Shown: piece by piece, positions 28,926-40,310 of the stretch
How the letters are laid out: every line of letters begins with the position of its first letter
Position numbering within the stretch: position 1 is the first letter of the stretch
DNA from: Blasia pusilla
Taxonomy: Eukaryota > Marchantiophyta > Marchantiopsida > Blasiales
Reading direction: 5' to 3'
Assembly: GCA_050084515.1 (NCBI GenBank)
Contig: CM114272.1
Coordinates: forward strand, 58,528,001-58,592,000
DNA length: 64,000 nt
Made by a program: the position numbers and the translations under genes
The notes under the pieces: model-generated
Databases searched by the model: none
Seen by the model: only the letters and a program-made list of their open reading frames with translations
Told to the model about the DNA's origin: nothing

Positions 28926-29250
28926 ATAGTGGAAAATTTTGTTGCCCATTGTAACTATGGGCATCATGGCACCATACTCGACCAATGACAAGCAACTACC
29001 AATCTCTAAACATCGTAGAGTAAGAATAAGAACTCAAACTTATCAATCAAAAAATCATTTTTCATTGTTGGACAAGCAACACAAATTTAGTTGATAGATG
29101 GTGGATAGATTTAGTTGATGCGTGGAGGTTAATGACAAGAAGAGTGCACTGCTCTTGATGATGTTGACGACAACAAATGGTAGTCAATAACCAAAATTGA
29201 AGATCGATCGATGATGACATCGAAACATCATGTTGTTTGAAAGACAACAA

Positions 29251-29268
29251 ACATAGCTCTTGGTACCA
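29251..29268 (-). other. Primer-binding site like initiator tRNA-Met
   Basis: Read on the minus strand this is TGGTACCAAGAGCTATGT, close to the TGGTATCAGAGC primer-binding sequence used by many plant LTR retrotransposons. It lies between the LTR-like segment (higher coordinates) and the gag leader, as expected. A weaker counterpart sits near 57.29 kb in element C. Confidence 0.6.
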
Positions 29269-29273
29269 CAACC

Positions 29274-30215
29274 TGAGAAACTCATATTTCAACTTGGAAC
29301 TCCAATATGTGATAGGCGACAGTCAATTATCCCAGAGCCTCAAATCTATCAAAAAGTAGGCAACGCTTCTGCCCTGATTTCTTTCATAAAAACTCTGACT
29401 TATAAAAATAGAGAAAGTAGAGTGCCAAAACTTGCTCTCAAGAGCTCCAACCATGGAAGAGCTCCATACCAACGATCTAGTGCTACTAAGAGTACCCTCG
29501 CAAGCTCTTGAGTGGGGAACACGGTCCCCGACCTATAATCCAGCAAAGTAACCATCCACTCTCTCTCCATAATCATCGCATCATGGAGTTCACTCATTCT
29601 CTCCTTGTAAAATAGAAAACAAAAATCTCACAATACACAAAGAGTTCCATGGCTCTCTCTCTCTCTCTCCCTCTCTCTCTACCAGGGCGCGGGGTCTATG
29701 GTAGCAAGGCTATGACAGACACTACTTAATGAGTACAGTATCTCTCTCTCCAAATTAAACCCACTATCATGGAGCGAGGATGGGGTTACTCACAAGGACA
29801 GGAGCACCATAGCTCCACTGTCTCATGCTCAAGAGTTTTAACAATGACAGAATGAACTCTCGAAGCTCAATGTCCTTGAGGTACACCCTCTCTTCCCAAG
29901 TCCTTCCCAAATTCCTCTCCAAAGTCCTTCTCTTGGTAACTCGTGCATCAAAGTCATCACTTGATCCTATCCTACAATAGTGGGTCAAGGACCATTTTCC
30001 ACCCAACAAAAATTCAAAGCTTATATAATTGGGGAATTTACCTAAAATAATAAGTTCCTCATATGATCTCTAAATGGGTCCACGCAAAGCGCAAACCTAT
30101 TCTATTATGTTACCCTACTTCCCAAAGGCTCACCCATGACCTATTGGACTCATCCTCTGATCTCTATCGAAGTGTCGCATGGGAACTCGTCGTTCCACTT
30201 TAAAAGACGTGACGA
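29274..30215 (-). mobile_element. 5' LTR-like segment of the minus-strand gag relic
   Basis: About 940 bp collinear with 57.3-58.24 kb at the right end of element C. Shared blocks include GGCAACGCTT...CTGATTTCT, GGGGAACAC.GTCCCC, CTCAAGAG, CCTTGAGGTA.ACCC, TAAGTTCCTCA and AAAGACGTGA at the outer end. The inner edge lies 5 bp from the primer-binding site. It is degenerate, and no target duplication was found. Confidence 0.6.
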
Positions 30216-30309
30216 AGGGTTCACAAACAAATAACATACGAAATGGGCCATAATCCACATTTCAACTAAGCACTCTCCCTCTTAGGAGTTGTACTTTTCA
30301 TAAGCATCA

Positions 30310-30565
30310 TTTTTTCAAGCGGCTCACATATGCCACAATGAACTCTTTCCACTCATCATCTTTATAAGTGACATCCCTCCTAAACCCAACATACTCCAAC
30401 CTTTATGCTCATGGAACAACCATACATAGGGCTTCTCAAAATGGGTGAGCATGTCAACATGTCGTTGAGCCCTTAAAATGCTCTTTTGATTATAGTCCCA
30501 AAACCACTCATGGTCAAGCCTTGTTAGCATGTTCAATGCCTTCACGATCGCACTAAAGCTTAATT
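30310..30565 (-). mobile_element. Ty3/gypsy RT/RNase H junction fragment
   Basis: The minus strand reads IVKALNMLTRLDHEWFWD, then MLTHFEKPYVWLFHEHKGWSMLGLGG in two pieces. These match the RT-to-RNase H junction of elements B and C (IAKPLTMLTKVDHKWHW and the HTDWRMLGLGAVL block). It is an isolated remnant beyond the outer end of the LTR-like segment, possibly from another insertion. Confidence 0.65.
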
Positions 30566-30699
30566 TCACGCACTATCGATAATAGTTTGCATGATCAAGA
30601 AGTGGTAGGACTAGCATCTTACGAAGCACATGATGAAGAATCCATAGAGGAGCAGCTTAAGAACCACATGATGAAGACTTGATAGGACGAGGAGCATAA

Positions 30700-31185
30700 G
30701 ATGGTAAATAATTTCTAGGACAAGCAGATTAAGAAGAAGATGTACAATCACTAAGAAGAAGAAGAAGAAAATGAAAGAATGATAGGACAAGGAGCTCAAG
30801 AAGAAGAAAGCAAAGAGAAAACAAAGCATTGATACGACATGGAGCTTTAAGAAGAAGATATTTTATGCGAAGAAGATACACAATTGCTAAAAGGAAGAAG
30901 AAGAACTCAAAAAGAAAATGAAAGATTGTTAGGACCAAGAGGAGGAGGAGAAGAAGAAAAAAAAAAGAGAAAAAAGAAGAAGATGATGATGATTTATGGG
31001 ACAAGGAGTTTGAGAAGCAGATCTTCTATGAGAAGAAGATACACAATTGTTAAGAGGAAGAAGAAAACTCAAAAAGAAAATGAAAGATTGATAGGACCAG
31101 GAGGAAGTGGAGGAGGAGAAGAAGAAAGAAAAAAAAAGATGATGATGATTTATGGGACAAGGAGTTTGAGAAGCAGATGATGAAG
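30700..31185 (+). repeat. Purine-rich tandem repeat, about 163-bp unit
   Basis: ACACAATTG followed by purine-rich DNA recurs at about 30880 and 31043 (163 bp apart). The block GATGATGATGATTTATGGG with AAGGAGTTTGAGAAGCAG occurs twice (about 30980 and 31140). The array is almost all A and G on the plus strand. It ends about 370 bp before the start codon of the chloroplast-protein gene. Confidence 0.75.
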
Positions 31186-31335
31186 GATCGACAGAACGAT
31201 GGCCACCGAGAGCAGCTCCCTCCTATCCAAATGCGGGCCCACGCCTCAACCACTGGGCACTCTCACTCCATCTCCATCTCCCCCGCACCTCCACCTTTCT
31301 CACTCCCTTCGATCGCCGCTCCGTCCATCGATCCA

Positions 31336-31340
<5 letters not shown>

Positions 31341-31380
<40 letters not shown>

Positions 31381-31393
31381 GTCTGTCTGTCTG
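31341..31393 (+). repeat. (CT)n(CTAT)n(CTGT)n microsatellite in the leader of the chloroplast-protein gene
   Basis: CT repeats pass into CTAT repeats (about 31347-31380) and then CTGT repeats (to about 31393), within the probable 5' leader or core promoter of the gene starting at 31553. Confidence 0.9.
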
Positions 31394-31552
31394 ATTGTGT
31401 GTTTGCTCGTGCTGTCCAGTCATTCATGGATTGATTTGATTCCCTTCAGTGCATGCGCGCTCCGAATCGGCTCCAGACACAGTGTGGTCGCGTGTTGCGG
31501 AGTGTGGCAATCCAATCTCTCTCCAGCTCGTCGCGGCACGATTGTGGGCGCC

Positions 31553-34500
31553 ATGGCGGCCCCTGCGCATCTCAACGCCATAACCTCCTCCGCTGCTGCG
31601 TTTGCGCCATCCCGCTGCCTGTCCGGGAACGTCACCTCGCGCTCCGCTGCGGGAGTTGGAGTGGGAGGGCTGGTGCCACGGACGGATATCAAGCGCCTGC
31701 AGCAACCCCAGCGCTCGGTGCAGAGACGACGGAATTGCAAGGGCCCCTGTGCTCTCTTTGGTGGGCTTTCTCTCCTGATTCTGATTCTGATTCCGATTCT
31801 CTTCTCTTGTCTTCTGCTCTTCTCCTGATTCGGATTTCTCTCCTCCTCTCCTCTCCTCTCCTCTCCTCTCCTTCGCTGTGCGCTGCTCTGCTCCTGCGTT
31901 TCCAGTTTCGCAGTGTTGCATTGTGGTTGTCTGCACTGGAGGATCCTCTCTTCTCCGCTCTGCTCCTGCGTTTCCAGTTTCGCAGTGTTGCATTATGGTT
32001 GTCTGCACTGGAGGATCATCTCTCCTCCGCTCTGCTCATGCGTTTCCAGTTTTCCAGCGTTGCATTTGGGTTGTCTGCACTGGAGGATTTGTGGCGATGG
32101 TGACGAGGTGTGTGGGTAGCGATTGGGGCGTTTTGTTTTCAACCATGAGCCGTTGCTGCGACAGAAAGTGGGGTAGGAGAACCCATCGAAGAAAAGAACA
32201 AGGGGGATCAGAGAGTCAAGAAGGTCCAAGACCACAACCAGCCAGAGTGAAAAGAGAAAGGGGGATGTATTTCAAATTAGCTTCACAAATAGCAGAAGCT
32301 ATATCAACCAAGACTATGGGAACGGGATTAGCAGAAAGAGAGCCTGTAGCAGTGATGTCTTCTCCGGTTTGAGCATGCCTCAAAAGCCCATTGACATATG
32401 AGAGAGATGTGATGTCTGCAATGTAGTAGAGTTTACTCCCACATGAGTTCATGAGCTCACTATGTGAAGGAGGTGAGCTTTCAGAACTACTGGATGGGCA
32501 AGGGATTTGGGCAAGTGTTGATGACACCTTCAATTCTGGAGAAGCCAGTGCAGATTCTACCGAGCAAATTCTGAGGGACGGGCAGCTTTTTACGCCCCCT
32601 GTTCAGCCAATTCAGACAATGACTCCAGCCAGAGAGGGAGTCAGTGATGGAGTTCAAGGACTGTATGGACAGGAGGATCTGGTAGATACTGGACTCCTCA
32701 GAAGTGACTACTCATAAAGTAGTATCGGTTGCGGCTGTGCTGCCATGGACCTGGAAAGCGAGTGGATGACTCTCTTAAACGCGGAGACTAGGAGAATTAT
32801 CCCAACTCTCTCCCTGAGAGAGAGCTGAGATGATTCTCCTAGTCCACAGCAAGTCAGGATGCTAATGAGAACCCTTCCATGCCTTGCAATTGAATCTGTG
32901 GCACACTTGGCAGGGCCAGATTCCAAGCTTCTAGACTAGGTCTCCCCACAAAGGGGATAGCTGATTCCTTTTGTGAAGGTTGGACTTTTCCAACCATTAA
33001 CTTGGGATCAAAGCCTAAGTTTACACATACATTAGGCACATCAGCTGTATCTCTTTCTCAAGCAGGCTAGGAATATCAGCAGCAGCCGTTGAACTTGAGA
33101 CCCCTTCATTTGGAGTTTCTTGGAAATTTTGAAACACCGTAATATCATCTAGCATTGGAGATGCCTGGAGGGGGAGATTCCTGCAAAACGTGTAATGGAA
33201 GTGAGGGGAATGAGTTCTTGGGGATGGAGGGACCGTTTGGCCTCCCCTTATTCCCAGAATCTTCCAAAATTTTGAGAGCTTATGAGTCTCCACATCTTCA
33301 AGGACTTGATAGTGCCCAGATTGGAACTCTGAGCACATTCAAACCCAACTTTATTCCCAGAATCTTCCAATATGTGGAGAGCCTTTGAGTCCCCTCATCT
33401 TCAAGGACTTGAATGTGATCAGATTGGCAGTCCGAGCATATTCAATCTGGATTTGTATCGGATCTATAAAAGTGTTAGAGTGTTCAGCTGAGAGCAGACA
33501 GGTTCCACAAAATGATAGAGAGGAACTGACCTGTACATTTTACAAACGTTTAGAGAGAATAGGTTCGATCTGATAAGTTTTGTGAAACTATTTTCAAGGA
33601 TCATAGACCGTGGAAGTGGTACGGGCGACGATGGTGAGAAGAAGGACGACAAGAAGAAATTCATCACAAGGGATCAAGAACCTGAACAGTAAGCACCACT
33701 TTGAGAATCATCTCCCAGTAGAATAAGCATGTGTCACTTCACAGGAATGGACTGATATAATAGTGGATTCGTTAGCTCGTTGTGGTAGGCTACAGAGCTG
33801 TGGATAGTGAATTTGTAATGAACTCCTGGTCAGGCACATTTCGCTCTTTACACTGAGCTTTCAGATTAGGCAAAACACATATTGAGTGGCAAAGAATTCC
33901 TAAGCACTACAAGGAGATAAGATTTCTTTTTCCAGTCTACAGGATGCCTCAGGCTCATGGAGCCCCTTCACATGTGTCCCTTGCCGTCTCATTTTTTCAT
34001 TATAACTAGGATCTTGAGCTTCCATAATGCGGTGTCTTTTGATGAAGGCCTTCAATTCCTGTGAACATTAAACTGGGAGTATTGTCAAATAGGTCCAAAT
34101 TTCTCACATATTGAGCGCAACAGCAGTATCACTGTGGAACTTGAGGAATCCATCTCCTTTCTTTTAGAGATGGATTACTTAAAAAAGAAATAAGATGGAT
34201 TACACAAGTTCAGAGCAGGAGTAGACCCAAAGTTGGCATGCATGCAACAGAATCGTCTTTCCCAAGCGGGGATCATACATTTGATTTATCTTCCAGTCTC
34301 TGGATAGCCTATAGGCACCCCTTCCATGTCGTGCACCTTACCTTATCATCTGTTGAGCACAACGAGATGAAAGGGTTTGTTTGTAATTACAGCAAGGTCA
34401 TCAGCATCACACATTGTGGTGAGTCAATCCAGTCATGTCTTTGGCTGAAGTCCCAAGGCTTTCCCCATCCTCTCATGGCACCTGAAAGATACCAAAGAAG

Positions 34501-35092
34501 AATCAGCCACACTCAAGCTGTGAAGGGATGGTTGTGTACTGGTTGAGTTGTCTCTCCAGCATGGCGAAGTGGTCGTCCGTAGTGAATGTCATGATGGGGT
34601 CAGTTGACTTCTGCTTCCAACATCAACAGCAACTGTACTTGCGCTGCTCTTGTGGAAGTAACAGGAGTATGGTGGCCCTTGGTTCTGTGAATCCCCTTCC
34701 GTTGCTCAACTCAACCAGGGTGACAGCTCTCTCTCGCTAATTCCCCAGTATTGTCTATGGGCATCATTTTGCCCCGCGTGCTGGGACATCAGGGACAAGA
34801 GTAGAAAGGACAGCAGAAAGATATATGAATGTGGAAGAGCTATGAAATTAGAATGCAACATGAGGTGATCTTGAAGGACAGATGCATGTTTGTTTTGAGT
34901 CCATTCCAACTCTAAAGTCCCTGAATCTAGTGTGTTGGGTTTTGCAGATACTGGCAGACAGCTGATGAGAGGGAGGGCAAGAATCCGTTCTTCACACCAC
35001 TGCCCTACATTGTAATTCTTAGTGTTCTCTCACCTTTTATAATCCTGGCAGTAGCTTTTGCCAACAACTGGATTAAGATTCCAATCAGGTAA
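31553..35092 (+). CDS. Small chloroplast-targeted single-span membrane protein (three exons)
   Basis: The exon model is 31553-31760, 33607-33688 and 34948-35092: 435 bp, 144 residues and a TAA stop. All introns are GT-AG and the phases fit exactly (1, then 2). Exon 1 starts in GCGCCATGGCG and encodes a Ser/Ala/Arg-rich, acid-poor N terminus typical of a chloroplast transit peptide. Exon 2 is hydrophilic (GTGDDGEKKDDKKKFITRDQ). Exon 3 begins YWQTADEREGKNPFFTPLP and has one hydrophobic helix (IVILSVLSPFIILAVAFA) ending NNWIKIPIR. I believe this is a conserved plant plastid protein but cannot name it, and give no function. A thylakoid or envelope location is inference. Without an alignment, alternative exons cannot be ruled out. 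Confidence 0.75.
31885..32100 (+). repeat. 72-bp tandem repeat, three copies, in intron 1
   Basis: Units start GCTCTGCTCCTGCG (third copy GCTCTGCTCATGCG) at 31885, 31957 and 32029, exactly 72 bp apart. Each includes a TTTCCAGTTT..CAG.GTTGCATT block and TGTCTGCACTGGAGGAT. Because 72 is a multiple of three, the frames stay open and produce spurious ORFs. The array lies inside the first intron of the chloroplast-protein gene. Confidence 0.95.
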
Positions 35093-37973
35093 GTGCAGCG
35101 ACATTTCGCAAAGCACAATCGATCAGTATGCAGGCAGGTGTAAAGTAGGGAAGCACAAGAGAGCTTTGCCAGAGACTCGTCCATATTTCATGTGTAGATT
35201 TTTTGAGCTTTCTGCAGTCTCTCTCTACCTCTTGTAGTGAACATGAATGTGGATAATTGAGAGCTGCTGAATGTTTATATTGATGATGGACATGCCAGCA
35301 TCTATCCATTGTTGCATTCTCCAATGAACTGATCAGATCATTTTCTTTCTCCATTATGGAAGGAGACAAGATTTGTAACAGTTTGGCACTTTATCTCATG
35401 CTCTACGTGAGTGACATGTCACCAATCCTGTTGCATGTTTGGCATGGTCGCCCTCATGATCGGGAGATGTCACCGTCCAATGGCATGTGAAGGTCTTAGT
35501 AATTCGCAGTACCCTTCTTCCACTCTGCCAATTACCTACACGAGTATGACGCGGAGAGCATCCAAGTTCCTCATCATCTACACTACCATTACAGACTACC
35601 TAATTTGAATTGCGACAACTCCTTCGATTGGACTCATGGCATTTTAGACACATATGTATGACTTGTACAATGTGTATAAGTTATGGTACGTGTATATTTT
35701 TAGAGCTCACTATCGAACAGCGTGCGATGCACAGGAACAGTATCTTATGTCTTTCTTTTGCTGCACCGTCGAGAAAATATGCCAAATCACTTCCATCTGC
35801 CAAATCATATTCAACGTGGTGAAAAGTGTGGACAACGGAATTGTACCCTTCAAAACTTGGGCCAGGCACTTCCAGATGTCACGAAGATGAATGTCAGCGG
35901 TACTTTTACGACAGTCTGTTGAGTATTTGGTCATGATTCAAATCGTGTGATCTGTTATCATCATCGGCCTTGTACGTGGATTTTCGGTATCAGATATTAT
36001 TGCAAGCACCTTACTAGTCTTCCTTAGAGCAATCGAAATTGAACAGATGTGACCGAATCGGTATTTCACACCCTAACCTAAAAGAAGCTGCCTCTCACCA
36101 GTGACCATCCTGCTAACAATCTAAGCGCGACTACCTGCTTGCAGTGATATCACTTTTAAAAAAATTTAAAAAGTGGTTAAAGAGATAGCTAATGAAAAAA
36201 ATTAATGATGCTGCACGCATTCAAACTTATAATTGTTGGATTGTTTGTAACATGTGGAACATTTTAATGTTATTGTTTTCATGTGTCAAAGGGAAGGTTG
36301 TTTGCAGATCAAAAGGCATTTTCCCAGGATAATATAAATGAACATTTGCGCAATGGAACAGAAATTAAAAGATGTTTGTGAAGATTAAATGTGTAAGGAA
36401 GAGATGAATGAAAATGATGAATTCTAAATTTTTTTTGGCAGTTGATAACAAGTGAAACTTTTCCTTATTACCCAATTGTCAAACAGTGCTCTGCAAATCA
36501 AAATACTCTCCCAGATGAAATTTACTGGGAGAACATAGTATATTTATCGAAGATTTTTATCTAGTGTAGTGGATGGCGCATAAGTGACTAATATACCGCA
36601 TCAAGGTTAGGGACAGACCATCAAGTTCTTCTCTTGCTGGTCTAAGCGTCATCAAGCCCACTTGCCACTACTAATTTTGAGGCCCATTTGCCACATGTGC
36701 AGCAAATGAAGTTTCAAACCTTTCACATAGCAAAAGAGACCCTTCCCTGCAGTGACATACAGTAGACGGGCTCTGGAAGCTGATTAACCCTTTCATTCTC
36801 CGCTGCCAGCTGAGCCAGCTTATTCCAGGTTTGAGCATCGGCTCTCGATTTACGTTTACAATGATAGTTATTGTAATGTCTGCGTACTCAGGATGGTTAC
36901 AAGATCCAGGACTCCGTAATTTCGTGTCTTTTGGTCAGGTGTGGGAGAAAGGAGAGGGAGGCAGTGGTGGAAAATCTCAGCTTCGTAAGGGACGATGAGT
37001 TCCAGTGTATCAATACGCCCGTTCAAGTCATTGATTACAACTATCCACAAAGCTGAGTCTAAGCAAGTGAGTTTCCAATTTTCCAATTAATCTGATTACT
37101 GAACGGGACCGTGTCATAATCGGGAGCAACAAAAGTTTCCCATGCATTACTCCACGAAATGGTTGCTTTCCAGCATCGTCTACATAGTCTGATTGATGAG
37201 TGGACATAATCAATCACTCTTTTCATTCCGAAAGCTGCATTTGTTATGACGGTTCTCACCGGCTACGCTTGCAATTGTCCGGACTCAAAAAACATGAGGA
37301 ATCTCAAATGCAACGGGTTGAGGTCATTGTGATGTGCACAGTTAATCTGTCGTAATGCCACGCTCAAAACGAAATTACGTGTCTGCATTGTGAATTTGCA
37401 TAGATGTTCTCAACATGTCTCGTATTAAAGCCTCCAGTTCCTATACACTACTCCCTCTCATCTCCAGTTCTAACATCTGACAGTGTTCCGAGTAACATAG
37501 ACCTCAATCCCTGCGATCCAGTTTATGCCTTTGAGTGGAAAAACTGGCCCCGCCGATCCCCCCCGACATGAGACCAGACGTGCAACGATTTCCGACTTTC
37601 AAACGCAGGGCAGAGAACTGCTTATGCCAATCTCTGAGTTATGGTTTCAAAGCTGTCAAAAACCAACCAATTGCGCCAGCTGATTGAGGCTACTCTCACA
37701 GCGGTAGGGAATCAGGAATCCTTTCGAGTACATAGCAAGATTCGGAGATATGCAGTAAGGCGAACGGAGGGGCATTCGGAAGTGGCGACCTCCAATCTGA
37801 ATAGAATCCGACAAGCTTCCGAAGGGCAGACGCTCTCTCTCAGATCTCGCACACAATGTGCGAAGTCAACAGAAGGAAACAATAAGTGGTGCAAGTCAAA
37901 AACCATTTTACCAAACAGACACTAAATGATCTGTGATGTACACTTTGGCATGTAATCTTGTGACAAAATTGAT
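35093..37973. other. Region between the chloroplast-protein gene and RPSA, no gene seen
   Basis: It probably contains the 3' untranslated regions of both convergent genes. Short frames overlap on both strands with no domains. Confidence 0.45.
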
Positions 37974-39120
37974 TTAAGCAACTGGCTCCCAGCCCGTCGG
38001 TGCTGCTGGGGGAGCGGCCTCCCAACCTGAAGGTGCAACGGGAGGGGCAACGTAACCTGCAGGGACGGCAGGGGCGGCGTCCCATCCGGCGGCAGGGGGT
38101 GGGGCAACCCACTCGGCAGGGGTAGCACCCGAGGGAACGACAACTGCAGGAGCTGCTGTGCCTTCTGTCTCCCATTGTCCGGCTTCGGCTCCGTCCCATT
38201 GGGCATCTGGGCCAGTCAAAGCGGGTGCTGGTACATACTCAGCAGATGCAGGGAACTCAGGAGCACCACTATCTTCCTCCTCGCGGTCCTTGGTTTCATC
38301 AGGCTCACGGTAGAAGAACAGATCCACCATCACGTCCCATGGGCGAGTGGGAGTGATAGTACCCCGCATCTGGAGAACCATTCTCGCCAAGAGCCAGAAC
38401 AAGCACCCGATGCTGTGCTTTCCCTTGTTGTTGGCGGGGATGGCGATGTCCACATGACGCATTGGGGAGTCGGTGTCACAGAATGCAATTGTGGGAATGT
38501 TTCCGAGAGCTGCCTCTCTGATGGGCTGCACAGCCACAATTAGGGTTTCCCGCATGAATAGTCTCCTTCATTCCGTCTTCACATTCTACACATCCGACTG
38601 CTGAACGAACCTCGTGATCCGATTGCAAAAACCTAATCCAATCTCCCCAATGCAATTTAATTGAACGGCCCCAAACGACCACGGAAGTTCGGACGCAGGA
38701 AAGAAGGCAGAGAGTACGTTAGCAGCCATTGCGACATACCTGGTGGTCGGTTCGGGGGTCCGTCAAAATCAGCAGCCTTGGCTCGCTGAAAGTGTTCTGC
38801 AGCTGATTCGTGAAAGTTCCTGGGGTGTGGCGACCGGCGATAGCCTGCGCGCCTGTGTACTGCGCGAACTTCAGCACCGCTCTCTGCCCGTAAGGTCTGG
38901 CCGACTGCACGATGATATCCTGCGGGTTCTCGATCGCAACAATCACCCTCGCCGCGAGCTGCAACTTCTCCCAAGTCTTTCCCACATGAATGATGAAAAT
39001 CCCATCAGAGCGGCGGCGCCACACATACCTCTCCATCTGAAAATCGCAATTCTTCGTGCCCAGATGCACGTCCGCTGCCAGCATCATCTGCACATCGGCC
39101 TCCCTCTGTGAGAGCACCAT
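37974..39120 (-). CDS. RPSA: 40S ribosomal protein SA (laminin-receptor homologue, uS2 family), two coding exons
   Basis: Coding exons on the minus strand are 39120-38740 and 38525-37974, 310 residues. The GT-AG intron (214 bp) falls between codons within RTDHQ/PIREA. Family hallmarks are [75 protein letters not shown] and [19 protein letters not shown]. The C-terminal tail is rich in Ala, Pro and Trp-containing repeats, as in plant SA proteins. The protein belongs to the small ribosomal subunit near the mRNA exit and is needed for late 40S maturation. The start at 39120 is the only in-frame ATG before the conserved core; it gives an N terminus slightly shorter than in Arabidopsis. Confidence 0.95.
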
Positions 39121-39299
39121 CTTCCCTGCTGCTGTCGCGAATCTCCCACCGCAATCCTTCCTACAATAAATCGGCTATGGCGAGTGCAGCGAAAGGACCG
39201 ACTCGTTGCTCTGCTCGAGGGTTTACGAGAGCGCGAGCGAGAGAAAGGGTCGAACAGACGGAGGGACTGGGTAAAACCGCGGAAGCGAGGGAGAGAGCG

Positions 39300-39336
39300 A
39301 AACCCTAATCTGCGGCCGTCCATTCCATAGCACGTG
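39300..39336 (-). promoter_or_regulatory. Telo-box (AAACCCTAA) and CACGTG motif upstream of RPSA
   Basis: AAACCCTAA lies at 39300-39308, about 180 bp upstream of the RPSA start codon, and a CACGTG core at 39331-39336. Telo-boxes are recurrent in plant ribosomal-protein and translation-factor promoters, usually near the transcription start. A second ACCCTAAAC occurs near 39397. Confidence 0.55.
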
Positions 39337-39584
39337 GCGCACGCGTGGAAGGCCCGGATCTAGTACTTCCTTGCGAGCAGCACCAGCAGCACTCTTCACC
39401 CTAAACCTTTCCCTTCCCTTTCTCTTCGCCCTACACGTCTTTGGCCTCATTAGTATATTCTACCACCCTTACTTCCCATCTCCTTCTATTAAGGTCTTCT
39501 TTTTTGGTTATGCTGATGAGTTACTTTAATGCATAATTGTGCTATCACGCAATTATACATGAAAGTTTTTAGTTAAATTTTTCG

Positions 39585-40310
39585 TTTTCTTCTTCGTTCC
39601 TTAAACATGAGAGGAGTCCTTAGTGGAGACACCATGTCAATAGGAGAGGAGTTCTCAAGTTATAGGAGGGATTTTGTAAATAAATCTCTTTTTCGTCCGT
39701 TTTCTTCTTAGTTGCTTAAACATGAGAGGAGTCCTCAGCGGAGACACAGTGTCAATAGGAGAGGAGTTCTCAAGTTATAGGAGGGATTTTGTAAATAAAT
39801 CTCTTTTTCGTCCGTTTTCTTCTTAGTTGCTTAAACTTAAACATGATAGGAGGAGTTCTCAAGTTATAGGAGGGATTTTGAAACAATGTCTTCTTAGTTG
39901 CTTAAACAGGAGTCCTCACAATGTCAATAGGAGGGAGTTTTGATTAAGGGATAAATCTCTTTTTCGTCCGTTTTCTTCTTAGTTGCTTAAACATGAGAGG
40001 AGTCCTCAGCGGAGACACAGTGTCAATAGGAGAGGAGTTCTCAAGTTATAGGAGGGATTTTGTAAATAAATCTCTTTTTCGTCCGTTTTCTTCTTAGTTC
40101 CTTAAACATGAGAGAAGTCCTTAGCAAAGATGCAATGTCAATAGGAGAGGAGTTCTCAAGTTATAGGAGGGATTTTGTAAATAAATCTCTTTTTCCTTCG
40201 TTTTCTTCTTAGTTCCTTAAACATGAGAGGAGTTCTTAGCGGAGACACAGTGTCAATAGGAGAGGAGTTCTCAAGTTATAAGAGGGATTTTGTAAAACAA
40301 TCCTCTTATG
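39585..40310 (+). repeat. Tandem array of 115-bp repeats, about seven copies
   Basis: Units beginning TTAAACATGAGAGGAGTCC (or close variants) start at 39601, 39716, 39831, about 39987, 40102 and 40217. Spacing is 115 bp except where the 39831 unit and a following short copy carry deletions. Each unit holds AGGAGAGGAGTTCTCAAG, TTATAGGAGGGATTTTGTAA and a TTCGTCCGTTTTCTTCTTAG block. No coding function is supported. Confidence 0.92.

Noticed and set aside
31199-31828. 209-codon frame as the first exon of a longer protein
   Set aside because: Residues before the ATG at 31553 are encoded by CT/CTAT repeats, and residues after 31760 by intron sequence; the exon is limited by GT at 31761 and by phase with exon 2.
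39600-40310. Tandem array as a CRISPR array
   Set aside because: Units are contiguous 115-bp repeats without unique spacers, in a eukaryotic genome.
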